Source of the DNA: Bacteroidota bacterium
GTDB lineage: Bacteria > Bacteroidota > Bacteroidia > B-17B0 > Aurantibacillaceae
DNA length: 64,000 nucleotides
Reading direction: 5' to 3'
Assembly: GCA_030692515.1 (NCBI GenBank)
Contig: JAUXZS010000050.1
Location: forward strand, 1 to 64,000
Shown: piece by piece, positions 9,225-19,158 of the stretch
Position numbering within the stretch: position 1 is the stretch's first letter
How the letters are laid out: the number at the start of each line of letters is the position of its first letter
Position numbers and translations under genes: made by a program
The notes under the pieces: generated by a model
Databases searched by the model: none
Told to the model about the DNA's origin: nothing
What the model saw: the letters and a program-made list of their open reading frames with translations, nothing else

Positions 9225-11258
9225 TTAAATTCTTATCCCTACAATTAAAATATCATCCACTTGATCTAGTTCCCCTTTCCAATTTTCGATAGTTGCATCT
9301 AATTGTTCTTTTTGTTGTTTTAAAGGTAGTTTTGATATTGAAATTATAAGTTCTTGAAATTGTTTGTTCTTGAATTTTTTTCCTTTTGGCCCGCCAAACT
9401 GATCTGCGTAACCATCCGTAAAAAAATAAATCATTTCGCCTTTTTGAATAGAAATTGTTTTAGATTGAAAAGGAATTGTTTTCTCATTAAATCTACCTAT
9501 CGGTTGTTTGTCGGCGCTTATTTGCGACAAGATCCATGTTTCATCCCAAAACTCTGATTTATTTGTTGGAGTGGTTATCCAAATGGGATTATGTGCTGCA
9601 GCTATATGTAATTTCATATTCTCGAAATCAAAAACACATAAAGCACCATCCATACCATCATTCACCTTATAATCACTTTTAGAGAAAGTTTCCTGCATTA
9701 ATTCATTCACCTTATCAAAAATAAGTGCAGGATCGTTTAATTTAAATTCTTTTATTGCTCTGCTTAATGCATTGCAGGCAACCACGCTTACTAATGCTCC
9801 CGGGACGCCGTGGCCCGTGCAATCGCCAACAACCAAAATCGCATTGTTTCCGATTACTTCTGTCCAATAAAAATCTCCTGCTATTACATCTTTTGGTTTA
9901 TATAAAACGAAGTGGTCGTTAAACAGATCTTGCATTGTTTTATCGGAGGGGAGCATGCTTCCTTGAATATGACGGGCATAAACAATCGAGTCCATAAGAT
10001 CTTTATTTTTTATTTCAATTATTTCTTTTTGAAATTCAACTTCTGTTTTTTGTTTTTCGATAAGGGTAAATAATTTTTTTGTTTTTCTGTTATTATAAAA
10101 TAAAAGTATAAAGGCAATAATAACAATGGCTAGCCCGCCAAACAAGTAGGCTAATTTATTTTTAAGAGAAGCGCTTTCAACCTTATCTTTTTCGATACTT
10201 AAATTTTGCTCTGCAATAATTTTTTCTTTTTCTGTAATAGTTAATTTACTTTCAATATCTGATATACTTTTTATTTTTTCTAACGTAAAAATTGTATCGT
10301 TGATAGCTTTTGAGTGTTTTAAGGAATAGAAAGCGTTTTTATAATCTGCCTCATCTTCATAAACGCTAATAATGCCCTTAAGGGCTTCTCCTTCTTCAAC
10401 AATTAAATTATTTTGTTTTGCCAGTTTTATTGCGCTATTAAAAAAACTCTTGGCGGCAATTAAATTGTTTAATTTTTTATAGCATTCTGCTGTAAGCGTT
10501 AATCCAGTAATTTCGCTATCAAGCATTTTATATTCCTGTGCTATTCGAGTGCAGTTTTTGTAGTGATTGATGGCCTCAATAAACTTGCCTAATTTATAAT
10601 AAATATTTCCCGAGCTCACTTCAAAATAAAACTCTCGCCCTGACTTTTGAATGTTAAGTTTTTCGTATTCGGTAAGTGCATCAAGCCCCTTGCTTGGCTG
10701 ATCCAGATCGCAATAGGTATTAGCTATATTGGTTAACGTATTTGCTATTCCTTCGACATCATTGATCTCTATAAAAATTGTCCTTGCTTTTAATAAATAC
10801 TCTAGCGCTTCATTATATTTACCTAGACGCCCAAGCGCAACAGACTTAAGTGAGTACGATTTTGCTAAACCAGTTTTTTCATAATTTTTTTCAAAGATCC
10901 TAATGGCTTGTGTTAATTTATCAATCGTAGCTTTTAGGTCGCCTTTTAAAAGAAGATATCGCGACTCGCAGTGAAGAGAAAACGCCAACTGCACTTCTAG
11001 GTTATGTTTTTTGCTTAATTTTTCGGCTTCTTCACAATAGATTATTGAAGAATCGGGGATGGAATTATAAATACTTTTTGCTATTTCAATTAGTAATGGG
11101 ACTCGTTTTTGAGCAATAGTGGTTGTTTGTAATTCTTTTTTTAAACTGTCAAATTTATTTTGCTGTCCCTTAGTTTTGAATGAGAATAAAAAAATCAAAA
11201 GAACAAGGCGGAAGTTGTTTGATCGTAGAAAATATATTTGTTTATTGAGTTTAGCCAT
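9225..11258 (-). CDS. TPR membrane protein with SpoIIE-type PP2C phosphatase domain
   Basis: The 677-residue protein has an N-terminal hydrophobic segment, tetratricopeptide repeats (about 50-340), one transmembrane helix near 370-392 (AYLFGGLAIVIIAFILLFY), a short coiled coil, and a C-terminal SpoIIE/PP2C phosphatase domain (about 425-677). Metal-binding acidic motifs visible are AGDFYW, GDCTGHGVPGALVS, NDGMDGAL and QVDDILIVGI. Such proteins are common in Bacteroidota and are thought to dephosphorylate regulatory proteins in response to periplasmic signals. Its place between hisF and hisIE, with 6 and 9 base gaps, puts it inside the histidine transcription unit although no histidine role is known. 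Confidence 0.9.
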   Translation of the reverse strand: MAKLNKQIYFLRSNNFRLVLLIFLFSFKTKGQQNKFDSLKKELQTTTIAQKRVPLLIEIAKSIYNSIPDSSIIYCEEAEKLSKKHNLEVQLAFSLHCESRYLLLKGDLKATIDKLTQAIRIFEKNYEKTGLAKSYSLKSVALGRLGKYNEALEYLLKARTIFIEINDVEGIANTLTNIANTYCDLDQPSKGLDALTEYEKLNIQKSGREFYFEVSSGNIYYKLGKFIEAINHYKNCTRIAQEYKMLDSEITGLTLTAECYKKLNNLIAAKSFFNSAIKLAKQNNLIVEEGEALKGIISVYEDEADYKNAFYSLKHSKAINDTIFTLEKIKSISDIESKLTITEKEKIIAEQNLSIEKDKVESASLKNKLAYLFGGLAIVIIAFILLFYNNRKTKKLFTLIEKQKTEVEFQKEIIEIKNKDLMDSIVYARHIQGSMLPSDKTMQDLFNDHFVLYKPKDVIAGDFYWTEVIGNNAILVVGDCTGHGVPGALVSVVACNALSRAIKEFKLNDPALIFDKVNELMQETFSKSDYKVNDGMDGALCVFDFENMKLHIAAAHNPIWITTPTNKSEFWDETWILSQISADKQPIGRFNEKTIPFQSKTISIQKGEMIYFFTDGYADQFGGPKGKKFKNKQFQELIISISKLPLKQQKEQLDATIENWKGELDQVDDILIVGIRI

Positions 11259-11264
11259 TACTAA

Positions 11265-12020
11265 TTATAACCTAATGGAGATATTTTTTGAAGATAGGTA
11301 TTTTTTTAATTCTATTACCTCAATTTCCTTAAAATGAAAAACACTTGCTGCTAAAGCGGCATCTGCTTTTCCATTTATAAATATATTTTTAAAGTGTTCC
11401 ATTGTTCCGGCTCCCCCGCTGGCAATAACGGGTATATTTACGGCTTCAGATATTTGTTTAGTAATATCTATAGCAAAACCATTTTTTGTTCCATCGTTAT
11501 TCATAGAGGTTAACAAAATTTCGCCAGCGCCTAATTTAGCTCCTTCAATTGCCCATTCAACTGCTTTCAAATCTGTTTTTATTCTTCCACCATTTAAATA
11601 TACAAACCAGTTGTTGTTTTCAAATTTAGTGTCAATTGCTAAAACAATGCACTGACTACCAAATTGCTCAGCTAAATTTTTAATTAGTTGAGGGTTTTTT
11701 ATCGCTGCACTATTTATCGAAATTTTATCAGCCCCTGCATTTAATAAAGCAGACACATCTACAATAGAGCTTATACCGCCACCAACCGTAAATGGAATAT
11801 TAATTTGTTTTGCAATACGCGTAACAAGTTCAGTTAATGTTTTACGTTTTTCGTTTGTTGCGGTAATGTCTAAAAAAACTAATTCATCAGCACCTGCTTT
11901 CGCATACATTCGTGCTAATTCAACTGGGTCTCCTGCATCGCGAATATTTTCGAAATTAATGCCCTTTACAGTTCTACCATCTTTAATATCTAAACAAGGA
12001 ATGATTCTTTTCGCCAACAT
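11265..12020 (-). CDS. hisF: Imidazole glycerol phosphate synthase cyclase subunit
   Basis: HisF uses ammonia from HisH to convert PRFAR to imidazole glycerol phosphate and AICAR. The 251-residue TIM barrel starts with the typical [20 protein letters not shown], with the first catalytic Asp in CLDI and the second Asp in the [10 protein letters not shown] loop ([10 protein letters not shown]). Phosphate-binding segments VGGGI and ASGGAGT are present. It follows hisA by one base. Confidence 0.97.
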   Translation of the reverse strand: MLAKRIIPCLDIKDGRTVKGINFENIRDAGDPVELARMYAKAGADELVFLDITATNEKRKTLTELVTRIAKQINIPFTVGGGISSIVDVSALLNAGADKISINSAAIKNPQLIKNLAEQFGSQCIVLAIDTKFENNNWFVYLNGGRIKTDLKAVEWAIEGAKLGAGEILLTSMNNDGTKNGFAIDITKQISEAVNIPVIASGGAGTMEHFKNIFINGKADAALAASVFHFKEIEVIELKKYLSSKNISIRL

Positions 12021-12021
12021 G

Positions 12022-12738
12022 TTAAATAAATTTTTTTAATTCGTTAAGCGTAATGCGTTTTTCATAAATTGCTTTTCCTACAATAGCCCCCGAACATCCA
12101 ATTTCTTTTAAGTCTTCTAAATCTTTTAAATTAGCAACTCCTCCACTTGCAATTAAATTTATTTTTGGAAATTCGCTTATTATTTTTTTATATAAATCAA
12201 TTGCGGGCCCTTCCAATAAACCGTCTTTTGAAATATCGGTACAGAAAATATTTTTTATACCTTGCTCATTATTCTCTTTAATAAAATCGAATATTGAAAC
12301 ATCAGTAGTTTCCAGCCAACCATTAATGGCAATTTTTTCGTTTTTCACATCTGCGCCAAGAAGGAGTTTTTCAGCCCCGTATTTTATTACCCAACTAAAA
12401 AACAGTAATTTATTTCTCACTGCCAAACTGCCTATTGTGGCTATCCTAGCGCCAGCTTCAAATATGGAATGAATATCTTCATTAGTTTTAATACCACCAC
12501 CAAAATCTATTTTTAAATTTGTTTTATTTGCAATTTTTTCAAGCACTTTATAATTAATAACCTTCCCTTGTTTAGCGCCATCCAAATCAACCAAGTGTAA
12601 GCGTTTAATTCCTAAATCTTGGAATTCAAGAGCAACATCCAATGGATTTTCATTATAAATTGTTTTTTGAGAGTAATCACCTTGTGTTAAGCGAACACAC
12701 TTACCTTCAATAATATCTATAGCAGGAATAATTTCCAT
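12022..12738 (-). CDS. hisA: 1-(5-phosphoribosyl)-5-[(5-phosphoribosylamino)methylideneamino]imidazole-4-carboxamide isomerase
   Basis: HisA performs the Amadori rearrangement of ProFAR to PRFAR. The 238-residue TIM barrel, homologous to HisF, begins [20 protein letters not shown] with the catalytic Asp8. The second acid is in [13 protein letters not shown], and phosphate loops FGGGI and ASGGV are present. Length is normal for the family. It is tightly packed between hisH and hisF. Confidence 0.97.
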   Translation of the reverse strand: MEIIPAIDIIEGKCVRLTQGDYSQKTIYNENPLDVALEFQDLGIKRLHLVDLDGAKQGKVINYKVLEKIANKTNLKIDFGGGIKTNEDIHSIFEAGARIATIGSLAVRNKLLFFSWVIKYGAEKLLLGADVKNEKIAINGWLETTDVSIFDFIKENNEQGIKNIFCTDISKDGLLEGPAIDLYKKIISEFPKINLIASGGVANLKDLEDLKEIGCSGAIVGKAIYEKRITLNELKKFI

Positions 12739-12740
12739 AA

Positions 12741-13325
12741 TTATAATTTTATAAAATTTTGTAAAATTGTTTCTCCAACTACTCCGGATTTTTCAGGATG
12801 AAATTGTACACCGTAAAAATTATTTTTTCGCAGAGCTGAACTATAATTTAAATCATAATTTGTTGTAGCAATGGTGTTTTCTCCCATCTCAGCATAATAA
12901 CTATGCACGCAATACTGGTATTCATTTTCTTTAATTCCTTTAAATAAATCTGTTTTCAAATCGAAAATAGTATTCCAGCCAATTTGCGGAACTTTACTTT
13001 CAGTAGACTTGAATAATTTTATTTTTTGATTAAAAACTCCTAAACATTTTGTGTCACCTTCTTCTGAGGAAGTACACATGAGCTGCATTCCTAAACATAT
13101 TCCTAATACAGGTTGTTTTAATTCTCGAATAACAATGTCTAGTTTTTTTTCGCGTAAATAATTCATTGCACTGCTTGCCTCACCAACACCAGGAAATATA
13201 ACTTTATCAGCAGTAGACATTTCAGCTATATCATCAGTAATAATCGGTTCAATGCCAATTCGCTCCAGAGCAAAAGTAACTGAGCGTATATTACCGGCGT
13301 TATATTTTATAATTACTGTTTTCAT
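12741..13325 (-). CDS. hisH: Imidazole glycerol phosphate synthase glutamine amidotransferase subunit
   Basis: HisH hydrolyses glutamine and channels ammonia to HisF. The 194-residue class I amidotransferase shows the nucleophile elbow LGICLGMQLM with the catalytic Cys (about 78) and the QFHPEKSG motif with His and Glu near the C-terminus. The oxyanion strand PGVGEA is present. It directly follows hisB. Confidence 0.96.
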   Translation of the reverse strand: MKTVIIKYNAGNIRSVTFALERIGIEPIITDDIAEMSTADKVIFPGVGEASSAMNYLREKKLDIVIRELKQPVLGICLGMQLMCTSSEEGDTKCLGVFNQKIKLFKSTESKVPQIGWNTIFDLKTDLFKGIKENEYQYCVHSYYAEMGENTIATTNYDLNYSSALRKNNFYGVQFHPEKSGVVGETILQNFIKL

Positions 13326-14432
13326 TTATAGTAGTCCTTTCGTTGAAGGTAAACTCATATTATTTATATCTCTTTTAACGGCAATTTTTATTGCTTTGGC
13401 AAAGGCTTTAAAGATGGCTTCAATCTTATGGTGTTCATTTTGTCCTTCTGCCTTAATGTTTAAATTACATTTGGCGGCATCGCTAAACGATTTAAAAAAA
13501 TGGAAAAACATTTCAGTTGGCATTTCACCAATTTTTTCTCTTTTAAATTCCGGTTCCCACACAATCCAATTTCTTCCGCCAAAATCTAACGCAACTTGCG
13601 CTAAACAATCGTCCATTGGTAAACAGAAGCCATAGCGCTCTATCCCTTTTTTATCGCTTAAGGCATTTAAAAACGCCTCGCCTAAAGTAATCCCAACATC
13701 CTCAATGGTGTGATGTTCGTCAATGTGTAAATCACCCTTTGCAACAATTTTTAAATCAATATTTCCATGCTTAGCAATTTGTTCTAACATGTGATCAAAA
13801 AAAGAAAGGCCTGTAGAAATTTCAGATTTTCCAGTTCCGTCTAAATTTATTTCAATCGAAATATCGGTTTCTTTTGTTTTTCTTACTTGGGAAATTTTTC
13901 TTTCAGGTAATTTTAAGAAGTTGTAAATCTCTTCCCAATTATTGCATTGTAATGTAATTTGATTTTCATAACCAGCTGGTTTATCATAATTTTTTATGAA
14001 AACCATTTGTGTCCCTAAATTCTTTGCAAGTTTCACATCGGTTATTCTATCTCCAATAACAAATGAATTTTTCAGGTCATAGTCACCACTTAAGTAGTTT
14101 GTAAGCATACCAGTGTTTGGTTTGCGAGTAATTGCATTGTCTTTTTCAAATGTTTTATCAATGCATACTTCTGTAAAAAAAATTCCCTCTGCTTCTAACG
14201 ATTTAATAATAAAATTTTGTACCGGCCAAAACGTATTTTCAGGAAAAGAAGATGTGCCTAAGCCATCTTGATTAGTAACCATCACAAATTCATAATCTAA
14301 TTCACGTGCTATTTTGCCTAACCATGTAAATACTCCAGGTAAAAATTGAAGTTTTTCAAAACTATCAATTTGAAAATCTGTAGGTTCAAAAATCAAAGTG
14401 CCATCTCTATCAATAAACAATACTTTTTTCAT
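13326..14432 (-). CDS. hisB: Bifunctional histidinol-phosphatase / imidazoleglycerol-phosphate dehydratase
   Basis: The 368-residue fusion has an N-terminal HAD phosphatase (about 1-165) with [12 protein letters not shown] and the Zn-type Cys/His loop region. The C-terminal IGP dehydratase (about 175-368) has the metal-binding motifs [21 protein letters not shown] and [11 protein letters not shown]. It performs the dehydration and histidinol-phosphate dephosphorylation steps. Its start codon overlaps the hisC stop by 4 bases (ATGA), indicating coupling. Confidence 0.97.
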   Translation of the reverse strand: MKKVLFIDRDGTLIFEPTDFQIDSFEKLQFLPGVFTWLGKIARELDYEFVMVTNQDGLGTSSFPENTFWPVQNFIIKSLEAEGIFFTEVCIDKTFEKDNAITRKPNTGMLTNYLSGDYDLKNSFVIGDRITDVKLAKNLGTQMVFIKNYDKPAGYENQITLQCNNWEEIYNFLKLPERKISQVRKTKETDISIEINLDGTGKSEISTGLSFFDHMLEQIAKHGNIDLKIVAKGDLHIDEHHTIEDVGITLGEAFLNALSDKKGIERYGFCLPMDDCLAQVALDFGGRNWIVWEPEFKREKIGEMPTEMFFHFFKSFSDAAKCNLNIKAEGQNEHHKIEAIFKAFAKAIKIAVKRDINNMSLPSTKGLL

Positions 14433-15502
14433 TGGTTGTAATTTTTTAATGCATTTAATAATGTTTTATTTTCTTCTATTGTTCCGATTGTTATTCTTAA
14501 ACAACCCTCGCATAATAGTACGCTACTTCTATTGCGAATAATAATTTTATTTTCGGCGAGGTATTGATATATCCCAGAAGGATTATTTGTTTTTACCAAT
14601 ATAAAATTGGCGTCGCTTGGATACACCTTTAAAATAAATGGAAGTTTAGAAATTTCATCTGATAATAAATTTCTTTGAGCAACTATTTCTTTTATCCAGG
14701 TATTTACTTGACCCAAATTATCGAGCGCTTTAATTGCTATTTGTTGAGAAACAGAATTAATATTGTACGGGGGTTTTATTTTATTAAACACATCAATAAT
14801 TTGCTGTGATGCAAAGGCTGCCCCAACTCGCAATCCAGCGAGGCCCCATGCTTTTGAGAGAGTTTGTAAAATGACGAGGTTAGGATAATTTAATAATTCA
14901 GGAATTAAACTTCTATAGCTTGCGAAATTAATATAAGCTTCGTCTATTACTACGATCCCATTAAACGAATCTAATATTAATTTGATTGCATCCCACTTTA
15001 CACCATTTCCGGTTGGATTATTAGGGCAGCAAAGAAATATTAATTTTGTGTTTTCATTTATCGTTTTTAAAATGCCCTCTGTATCTAACTGAAATGTATC
15101 TTGAGTTAATGGCACTTTAAGAACTTCAACATCATTTATTTTTGCCGATATTTCATACATGCCGTATGTTGGTGGACAAACAATAATATTTTCTTTAGTA
15201 GGATAACAAAAAGCACGAATTAAAATATCAATTGCTTCATCACTTCCATTACCTAAAAATATGTTTTCAATTGCTAGACCTTTAATCTTACCAAGTTTTT
15301 CTTTTAACTCAAGTTGTAATGGGTCGGGGTAACGATTTAAGTTAATTTGATAATCTTTATCAAAGCTTATTGGTGCGCCGTTTGTATTCTCGTTCGCATC
15401 TAAAAAGATGCCGTCTTTTCCTTTATATTCATCACGCGCGGATGAATAGGGTATAAGCCTTTTTATATTTTGTCTAAGTAAATTATTTAAGTCGAATTCC
15501 AT
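14429..15502 (-). CDS. hisC: Histidinol-phosphate aminotransferase
   Basis: This PLP enzyme transaminates imidazole acetol phosphate to histidinol phosphate. The 357-residue fold-type I protein has [11 protein letters not shown], the CCPNNPTGN cofactor-binding strand, [10 protein letters not shown] and the Schiff-base lysine in [15 protein letters not shown], all in the expected order. It overlaps hisB by 4 bases and follows hisD by 2. Confidence 0.96.
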   Translation of the reverse strand: MEFDLNNLLRQNIKRLIPYSSARDEYKGKDGIFLDANENTNGAPISFDKDYQINLNRYPDPLQLELKEKLGKIKGLAIENIFLGNGSDEAIDILIRAFCYPTKENIIVCPPTYGMYEISAKINDVEVLKVPLTQDTFQLDTEGILKTINENTKLIFLCCPNNPTGNGVKWDAIKLILDSFNGIVVIDEAYINFASYRSLIPELLNYPNLVILQTLSKAWGLAGLRVGAAFASQQIIDVFNKIKPPYNINSVSQQIAIKALDNLGQVNTWIKEIVAQRNLLSDEISKLPFILKVYPSDANFILVKTNNPSGIYQYLAENKIIIRNRSSVLLCEGCLRITIGTIEENKTLLNALKNYNQ

Positions 15503-15504
15503 AT

Positions 15505-16782
15505 TTATTTTTTTAATCTTATTGTTACTGCATTTTTGTGCGCTTGCAAACCTTCTGCTTCAGCCATCACTTCAATGGCTGGTCCAATTTTATTTATGCC
15601 TTCTTGCGTTATTTTTTGCATGGTTATTTTTTTTACAAAACTATCTAATGAAACACCGCTGTATGCTTTGGCATTCCCATTAGTTGGTAAGGCGTGATTA
15701 GTTCCTGAAGCGTAATCGCCAGCACTTTCGCAAGAGTAATTACCAAGAAAAATGGAACCTGCATTTATTATTTGTTCTGAAATAACCTCGTCATTTTCAC
15801 AAGCAATTATTAAATGTTCTGGAGCATATTCATTTATTAATTGAATAGCCTCCGAAACATCTTTTACTAAAAATGCCGTACTGTTTTCTAATGCTTTGGC
15901 CGCTATTTCCTTTCTTGGTAAAACTTCTAGTTGTTTATATACTTCTAATTTAATTTTTGAAATAATTTTTTCATTTGTTGAGATTAAAATTACCTGAGAG
16001 TCTTCTCCATGTTCCGCTTGTGATAATAAATCGGCTGCAACAAATTCAGGAACGCAAGTCTCATCGGCTATTACTGCAAGCTCAGATGGTCCAGCCGGCA
16101 TATCAATTGCTGTTCCGTTTTTATTAACTAATTGTTTTGCGCAAGTTACATATTGATTGCCTGGACCAAAAATTTTATAAACTTTCGGAACGCTTTCTGT
16201 GCCATAAGCCATTGCTGCAATTGCTTGAACGCCACCAATTTTAAATAATTTGGTTACGCCTACTAATTTTGCCGCATATAAAATGGCTGGATTTAAATTT
16301 CCGTTTTTATCGGGAGGGCTGCATAAAATAATTTCTTTACAGCCGGCTAATTTTGCGGGTATACCTAACATTAATATTGTTGAGAAAAGAGGCGCAGAAC
16401 CACCCGGAATATATAAACCAACTTTTTCTATCCCTACAGATTTTCTCCAACAGTTTACACCATCAGAAGTTTCAATAATTTTTATTTCTTCTTTTTGTGC
16501 TTTGTGAAATTTTTCAATATTACTTTTCGCCAATTGAATGGCCGCTTTTAATTCCTGGCTACATAATTTTTCTGCCTGTTCAAATTCCACTTCAGAAGCT
16601 AAGAGTTTAGCAATAGTTGCTTTATCATATTGCAAGGTGTATTTAGCAAGAGCTATATCACCATTTTTTTGAACATCTACTAGTATATCATTTACGGTTT
16701 GTTCAAGTGAAATAGTATCAATTGTTGGACGTTGCAACAATTTAGACCATTCATTTTTTGGAGGATAGTTTATTGTTTCCAT
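15505..16782 (-). CDS. hisD: Histidinol dehydrogenase
   Basis: HisD oxidises histidinol to histidine in two NAD-dependent steps. The 425-residue protein has the GLYIPGG signature, the FGPGNQYV segment, the Zn-ligand and catalytic region AEHGEDSQVILI, EYAPEHL and the late GDYASGTNHALPT motif. Length is typical. Its start overlaps the hisG stop by one base. Confidence 0.97.
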   Translation of the reverse strand: METINYPPKNEWSKLLQRPTIDTISLEQTVNDILVDVQKNGDIALAKYTLQYDKATIAKLLASEVEFEQAEKLCSQELKAAIQLAKSNIEKFHKAQKEEIKIIETSDGVNCWRKSVGIEKVGLYIPGGSAPLFSTILMLGIPAKLAGCKEIILCSPPDKNGNLNPAILYAAKLVGVTKLFKIGGVQAIAAMAYGTESVPKVYKIFGPGNQYVTCAKQLVNKNGTAIDMPAGPSELAVIADETCVPEFVAADLLSQAEHGEDSQVILISTNEKIISKIKLEVYKQLEVLPRKEIAAKALENSTAFLVKDVSEAIQLINEYAPEHLIIACENDEVISEQIINAGSIFLGNYSCESAGDYASGTNHALPTNGNAKAYSGVSLDSFVKKITMQKITQEGINKIGPAIEVMAEAEGLQAHKNAVTIRLKK

Positions 16783-17642
16783 TATAAAATCATTTTTTCT
16801 ATTGGGACAACTAAAATTCCTTGTGCACCATTACTTTTTAATTTTTCAATTATTTCCCAAAATTGATTTTCTTCAACAACAGAATGGACAGAGCTCCAAC
16901 CTTTTTCTGCCAAAGGAATAATGGTTGGGCTTTTCATGCCGGGTAATATTTTGCAAATGGTTTCTAATTTATTGTTAGGTGCATTTAGTAAAATATATTT
17001 TGTGTTTTTTGATTTACGGACGGCATTAATGCGGAATAATAATTTATTTAAAATTTCCTGTTGTTCTTTTTTTAATTTTTTATTTGCAATTAAAACCGAC
17101 TCTGATTTTAATACTACTTCAACTTCTTTTAACCCGTTTGTAAATAACGTGCTGCCAGAACTTACTAAATCACAAATTGCATCTGCCAATCCAATACCGG
17201 GAGCAATTTCTACAGACCCACTAATTTCCTGAATCTCTGCTTTAATTTTATTTTTCTTTAAATAATCGCCAAGTATATTTGGGTAAGAAGTTGCAAATCT
17301 TTTACCGTTGAAATCTTTCAGTGATTGATACTTTTGGTCTTTTGGTATAGCAATTGATAAACGACATTTTCCGAACCCGAGCTTATCTATCAACTTTATA
17401 GATTTATTTTTTTCAAGCATTACGTTTTCTCCAACTATTCCAATATCTGCAACACCATCCTCAACATATTGTGGAATATCATCATCTCTTAGGAAGAAGA
17501 CTTCTAATGGAAAATTGAAGGCCTCTGCCTTAAGTTTGTTTAATCCATTATCGAATTCAATACCACACTCTTTTAAAAGTTTAAGTGAGCTTTCGGAAAG
17601 TCTCCCTGATTTTTGAATTGCTATTTTTAATTTTGTTTCCAT
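16782..17642 (-). CDS. hisG: ATP phosphoribosyltransferase (long form)
   Basis: HisG starts histidine synthesis by joining ATP and PRPP and is the usual feedback-inhibited step. At 286 residues it is the long form with a C-terminal ACT-like regulatory domain (about 210-286), which does not need HisZ. Visible motifs are IAIQKSGRLSE at the start, DDIPQYVEDGVADIGIVG, and the PRPP loop DLVSSGSTL. It is the first structural gene after the His leader and attenuator. Confidence 0.96.
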   Translation of the reverse strand: METKLKIAIQKSGRLSESSLKLLKECGIEFDNGLNKLKAEAFNFPLEVFFLRDDDIPQYVEDGVADIGIVGENVMLEKNKSIKLIDKLGFGKCRLSIAIPKDQKYQSLKDFNGKRFATSYPNILGDYLKKNKIKAEIQEISGSVEIAPGIGLADAICDLVSSGSTLFTNGLKEVEVVLKSESVLIANKKLKKEQQEILNKLLFRINAVRKSKNTKYILLNAPNNKLETICKILPGMKSPTIIPLAEKGWSSVHSVVEENQFWEIIEKLKSNGAQGILVVPIEKMIL

Positions 17643-17663
17643 TGTTTAGTTTAATTTTTATTA

Positions 17664-17694
17664 TAAAAAAAGGCCTACCGTTATGGTAAGCCTT
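17664..17694 (-). terminator. Histidine operon attenuator terminator
   Basis: On the minus strand a 10-base arm (17685-17694, AAGGCTTACC) pairs with GGTAGGCCTT (17670-17679) with one G-U wobble, and a run of seven T residues follows. It lies between the His leader stop and hisG, about 22 bases before the hisG ATG. Its 5' arm can instead pair with GGTAGGCT at 17741-17748 inside the leader ORF. Confidence 0.9.
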
Positions 17695-17720
17695 ATATAT
17701 TATTTTAGTTATATTTAATT

Positions 17721-17780
17721 CTAAAACGCAATACACACGCAGCCTACCTGATGTAAGTTATGGTGATGATGTATATGCAT
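17721..17780 (-). CDS. hisL: His operon leader peptide
   Basis: A 19-residue ORF reads MHIHHHHNLHQVGCVCIAF, with six His codons in its first ten, including CAT CAT CAC CAT in a row. Right after the His run, codons Q-V-G-C contain GGTAGGCT (17741-17748), which can pair over 8 positions (two wobbles) with the 5' arm of the downstream terminator. A ribosome stalled on His codons would leave this segment free to form the antiterminator, and a ribosome that finishes would mask it. This is the classical his attenuation layout. The pairing is seen in the sequence; the mechanism is inferred from known his leaders. Confidence 0.92.
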   Translation of the reverse strand: MHIHHHHNLHQVGCVCIAF

Positions 17781-17797
17781 TGTTGCTTTCACTGGGG

Positions 17798-17829
17798 CAA
17801 ATTAAGGAATTATTTATTTAATAACCAAA
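17798..17829 (-). promoter_or_regulatory. Candidate promoter of the his leader
   Basis: Reading on the minus strand, TTTG (17826-17829), 20 bases, then TTAATTTG (17798-17805) fits the Bacteroidota sigma-A promoter style. The leader ATG begins 17 bases after the -7 element. The same pair of elements with the same 20-base spacing precedes the Cys/Met leader at 29842-29873. Confidence 0.65.
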
Positions 17830-17831
17830 TT

Positions 17832-19076
17832 TTAATTTATTGTGCCAGCGGCCATTGTATTATTGGTGTTTTCGTTAATTAAGATAAACCCTCCAGTATT
17901 TCTGTTTTCAGAAAAAGAATCAAAGCTTATTGGTTCTGAGGTTTTAATTAAAACTTTACAGATATCATTTAACTTCATTGATCCATCACTTTGAAGTTCC
18001 ATAAAAGAATGAATATCAATTTTACTAATAACTTCTTTCACAATGGCTTTAGTTCTAAAACTATTTTGTTGTAATAACATTTTTTGTCCGGGGATAAAAC
18101 CAACATTATCCATCCAGCAAATTGTTGCTGTAATTTCTTTTTCAGTTCTTGGTAAATGTTCTATAGGTACAATTGAATTTCCTCGACTAACATCCACATC
18201 ATCTTTTAAATGTAACACAACGGGTCTGTTTATTTCTGCTACTTCAACTTCGCGTTGATTGATTTCTATTTTTTCAATTTCAGTTTCAATTCCTGAAGGT
18301 AAAACAACCACACGTTGTCCTTTTTTATAATTACCACTTACAACTTTTCCTGCAAATCCTCTGTAATCGTGATTCTCTTTAGTTTGCGGACGAATGACAT
18401 ATTGTACTTGAAAACGCGACGCCTCTGTTTTTTTTGTTTCGTATATTTCTATAGTTTCTAAAAAATTAAGGAGGGTCGGGCCGGTATACCAATTCATTTT
18501 ATCCGATCTTGTAACCACATTGTCTCCGGCCAAGGCACTTGCTGGAATAAAAGAAATGTCCTTTAGTCCTAATTGTTTTGCAAAAAGTAAATAGTCGTTT
18601 TCAATTTCTGTGTAACGTGCTTCCGAATAATCTACTAGATCCATTTTATTAATACAAACTAAAACATGAGGCATTCCTAAAATAGCAGATAATATTGAAT
18701 GACGTTTAGTTTGGTCGGTAATACCATTGCGAGCGTCTACTAAAATAATTGCCAAGTTTGCGTTTGAGGCACCAGTAAACATGTTACGCGTATATTGTAT
18801 ATGTCCGGGCGTATCTGCAATAATAAATTTTCGTTTATCTGTTGTAAAATATTTGTATGCTACATCAATTGTAATTCCCTGTTCTCTTTCGGCTCTTAAT
18901 CCATCAGTTAATAAAGCAAGATCAATATCAGAGTTTATACCTGTTGTTTTGCTTTGCCTTGTTAATGTTTCAATAATATCTGTTGAAATAGAATTGCTAT
19001 CATATAATAAACGACCGATGAGTGTGCTTTTGCCATCATCAACGTTTCCTGCTGTAAAAAATCTTAATAAATCCAT
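17832..19076 (-). CDS. cysN: Sulfate adenylyltransferase subunit 1 (GTPase)
   Basis: CysN is the GTPase that drives the CysD reaction of sulfate and ATP to adenosine 5'-phosphosulfate. The 414-residue product has the elongation-factor-like G motifs GNVDDGKST, DTPGH and INKMDLVD, then domain II and III beta barrels. No APS kinase (CysC) domain is fused, which fits with an APS-type CysH in the same cluster. It is the last gene of the sulfur block, ending 52 bases before the His leader ATG. Confidence 0.95.
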   Translation of the reverse strand: MDLLRFFTAGNVDDGKSTLIGRLLYDSNSISTDIIETLTRQSKTTGINSDIDLALLTDGLRAEREQGITIDVAYKYFTTDKRKFIIADTPGHIQYTRNMFTGASNANLAIILVDARNGITDQTKRHSILSAILGMPHVLVCINKMDLVDYSEARYTEIENDYLLFAKQLGLKDISFIPASALAGDNVVTRSDKMNWYTGPTLLNFLETIEIYETKKTEASRFQVQYVIRPQTKENHDYRGFAGKVVSGNYKKGQRVVVLPSGIETEIEKIEINQREVEVAEINRPVVLHLKDDVDVSRGNSIVPIEHLPRTEKEITATICWMDNVGFIPGQKMLLQQNSFRTKAIVKEVISKIDIHSFMELQSDGSMKLNDICKVLIKTSEPISFDSFSENRNTGGFILINENTNNTMAAGTIN

Positions 19077-19096
19077 TATTGTTTTATTTCTATTTC

Positions 19097-19121
19097 CCTT
19101 CGATTCCGCTCAGGGTGACAT
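19097..19121. repeat. Fragment of a dispersed intergenic repeat
   Basis: The cysD-cysN spacer contains CCTTCGATTCCGCTCAGG followed by GTGACA. From memory this matches a dispersed intergenic repeat seen in many Bacteroidota genomes (CTTCGA-CTCCGCTCAGG-TGACA type). Related words occur in the cysH-cysD spacer. One copy cannot prove dispersion. Confidence 0.4.
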
Positions 19122-19158
19122 TTTTTTAATTAAATTATATGAATGCTATTTTTATAAA

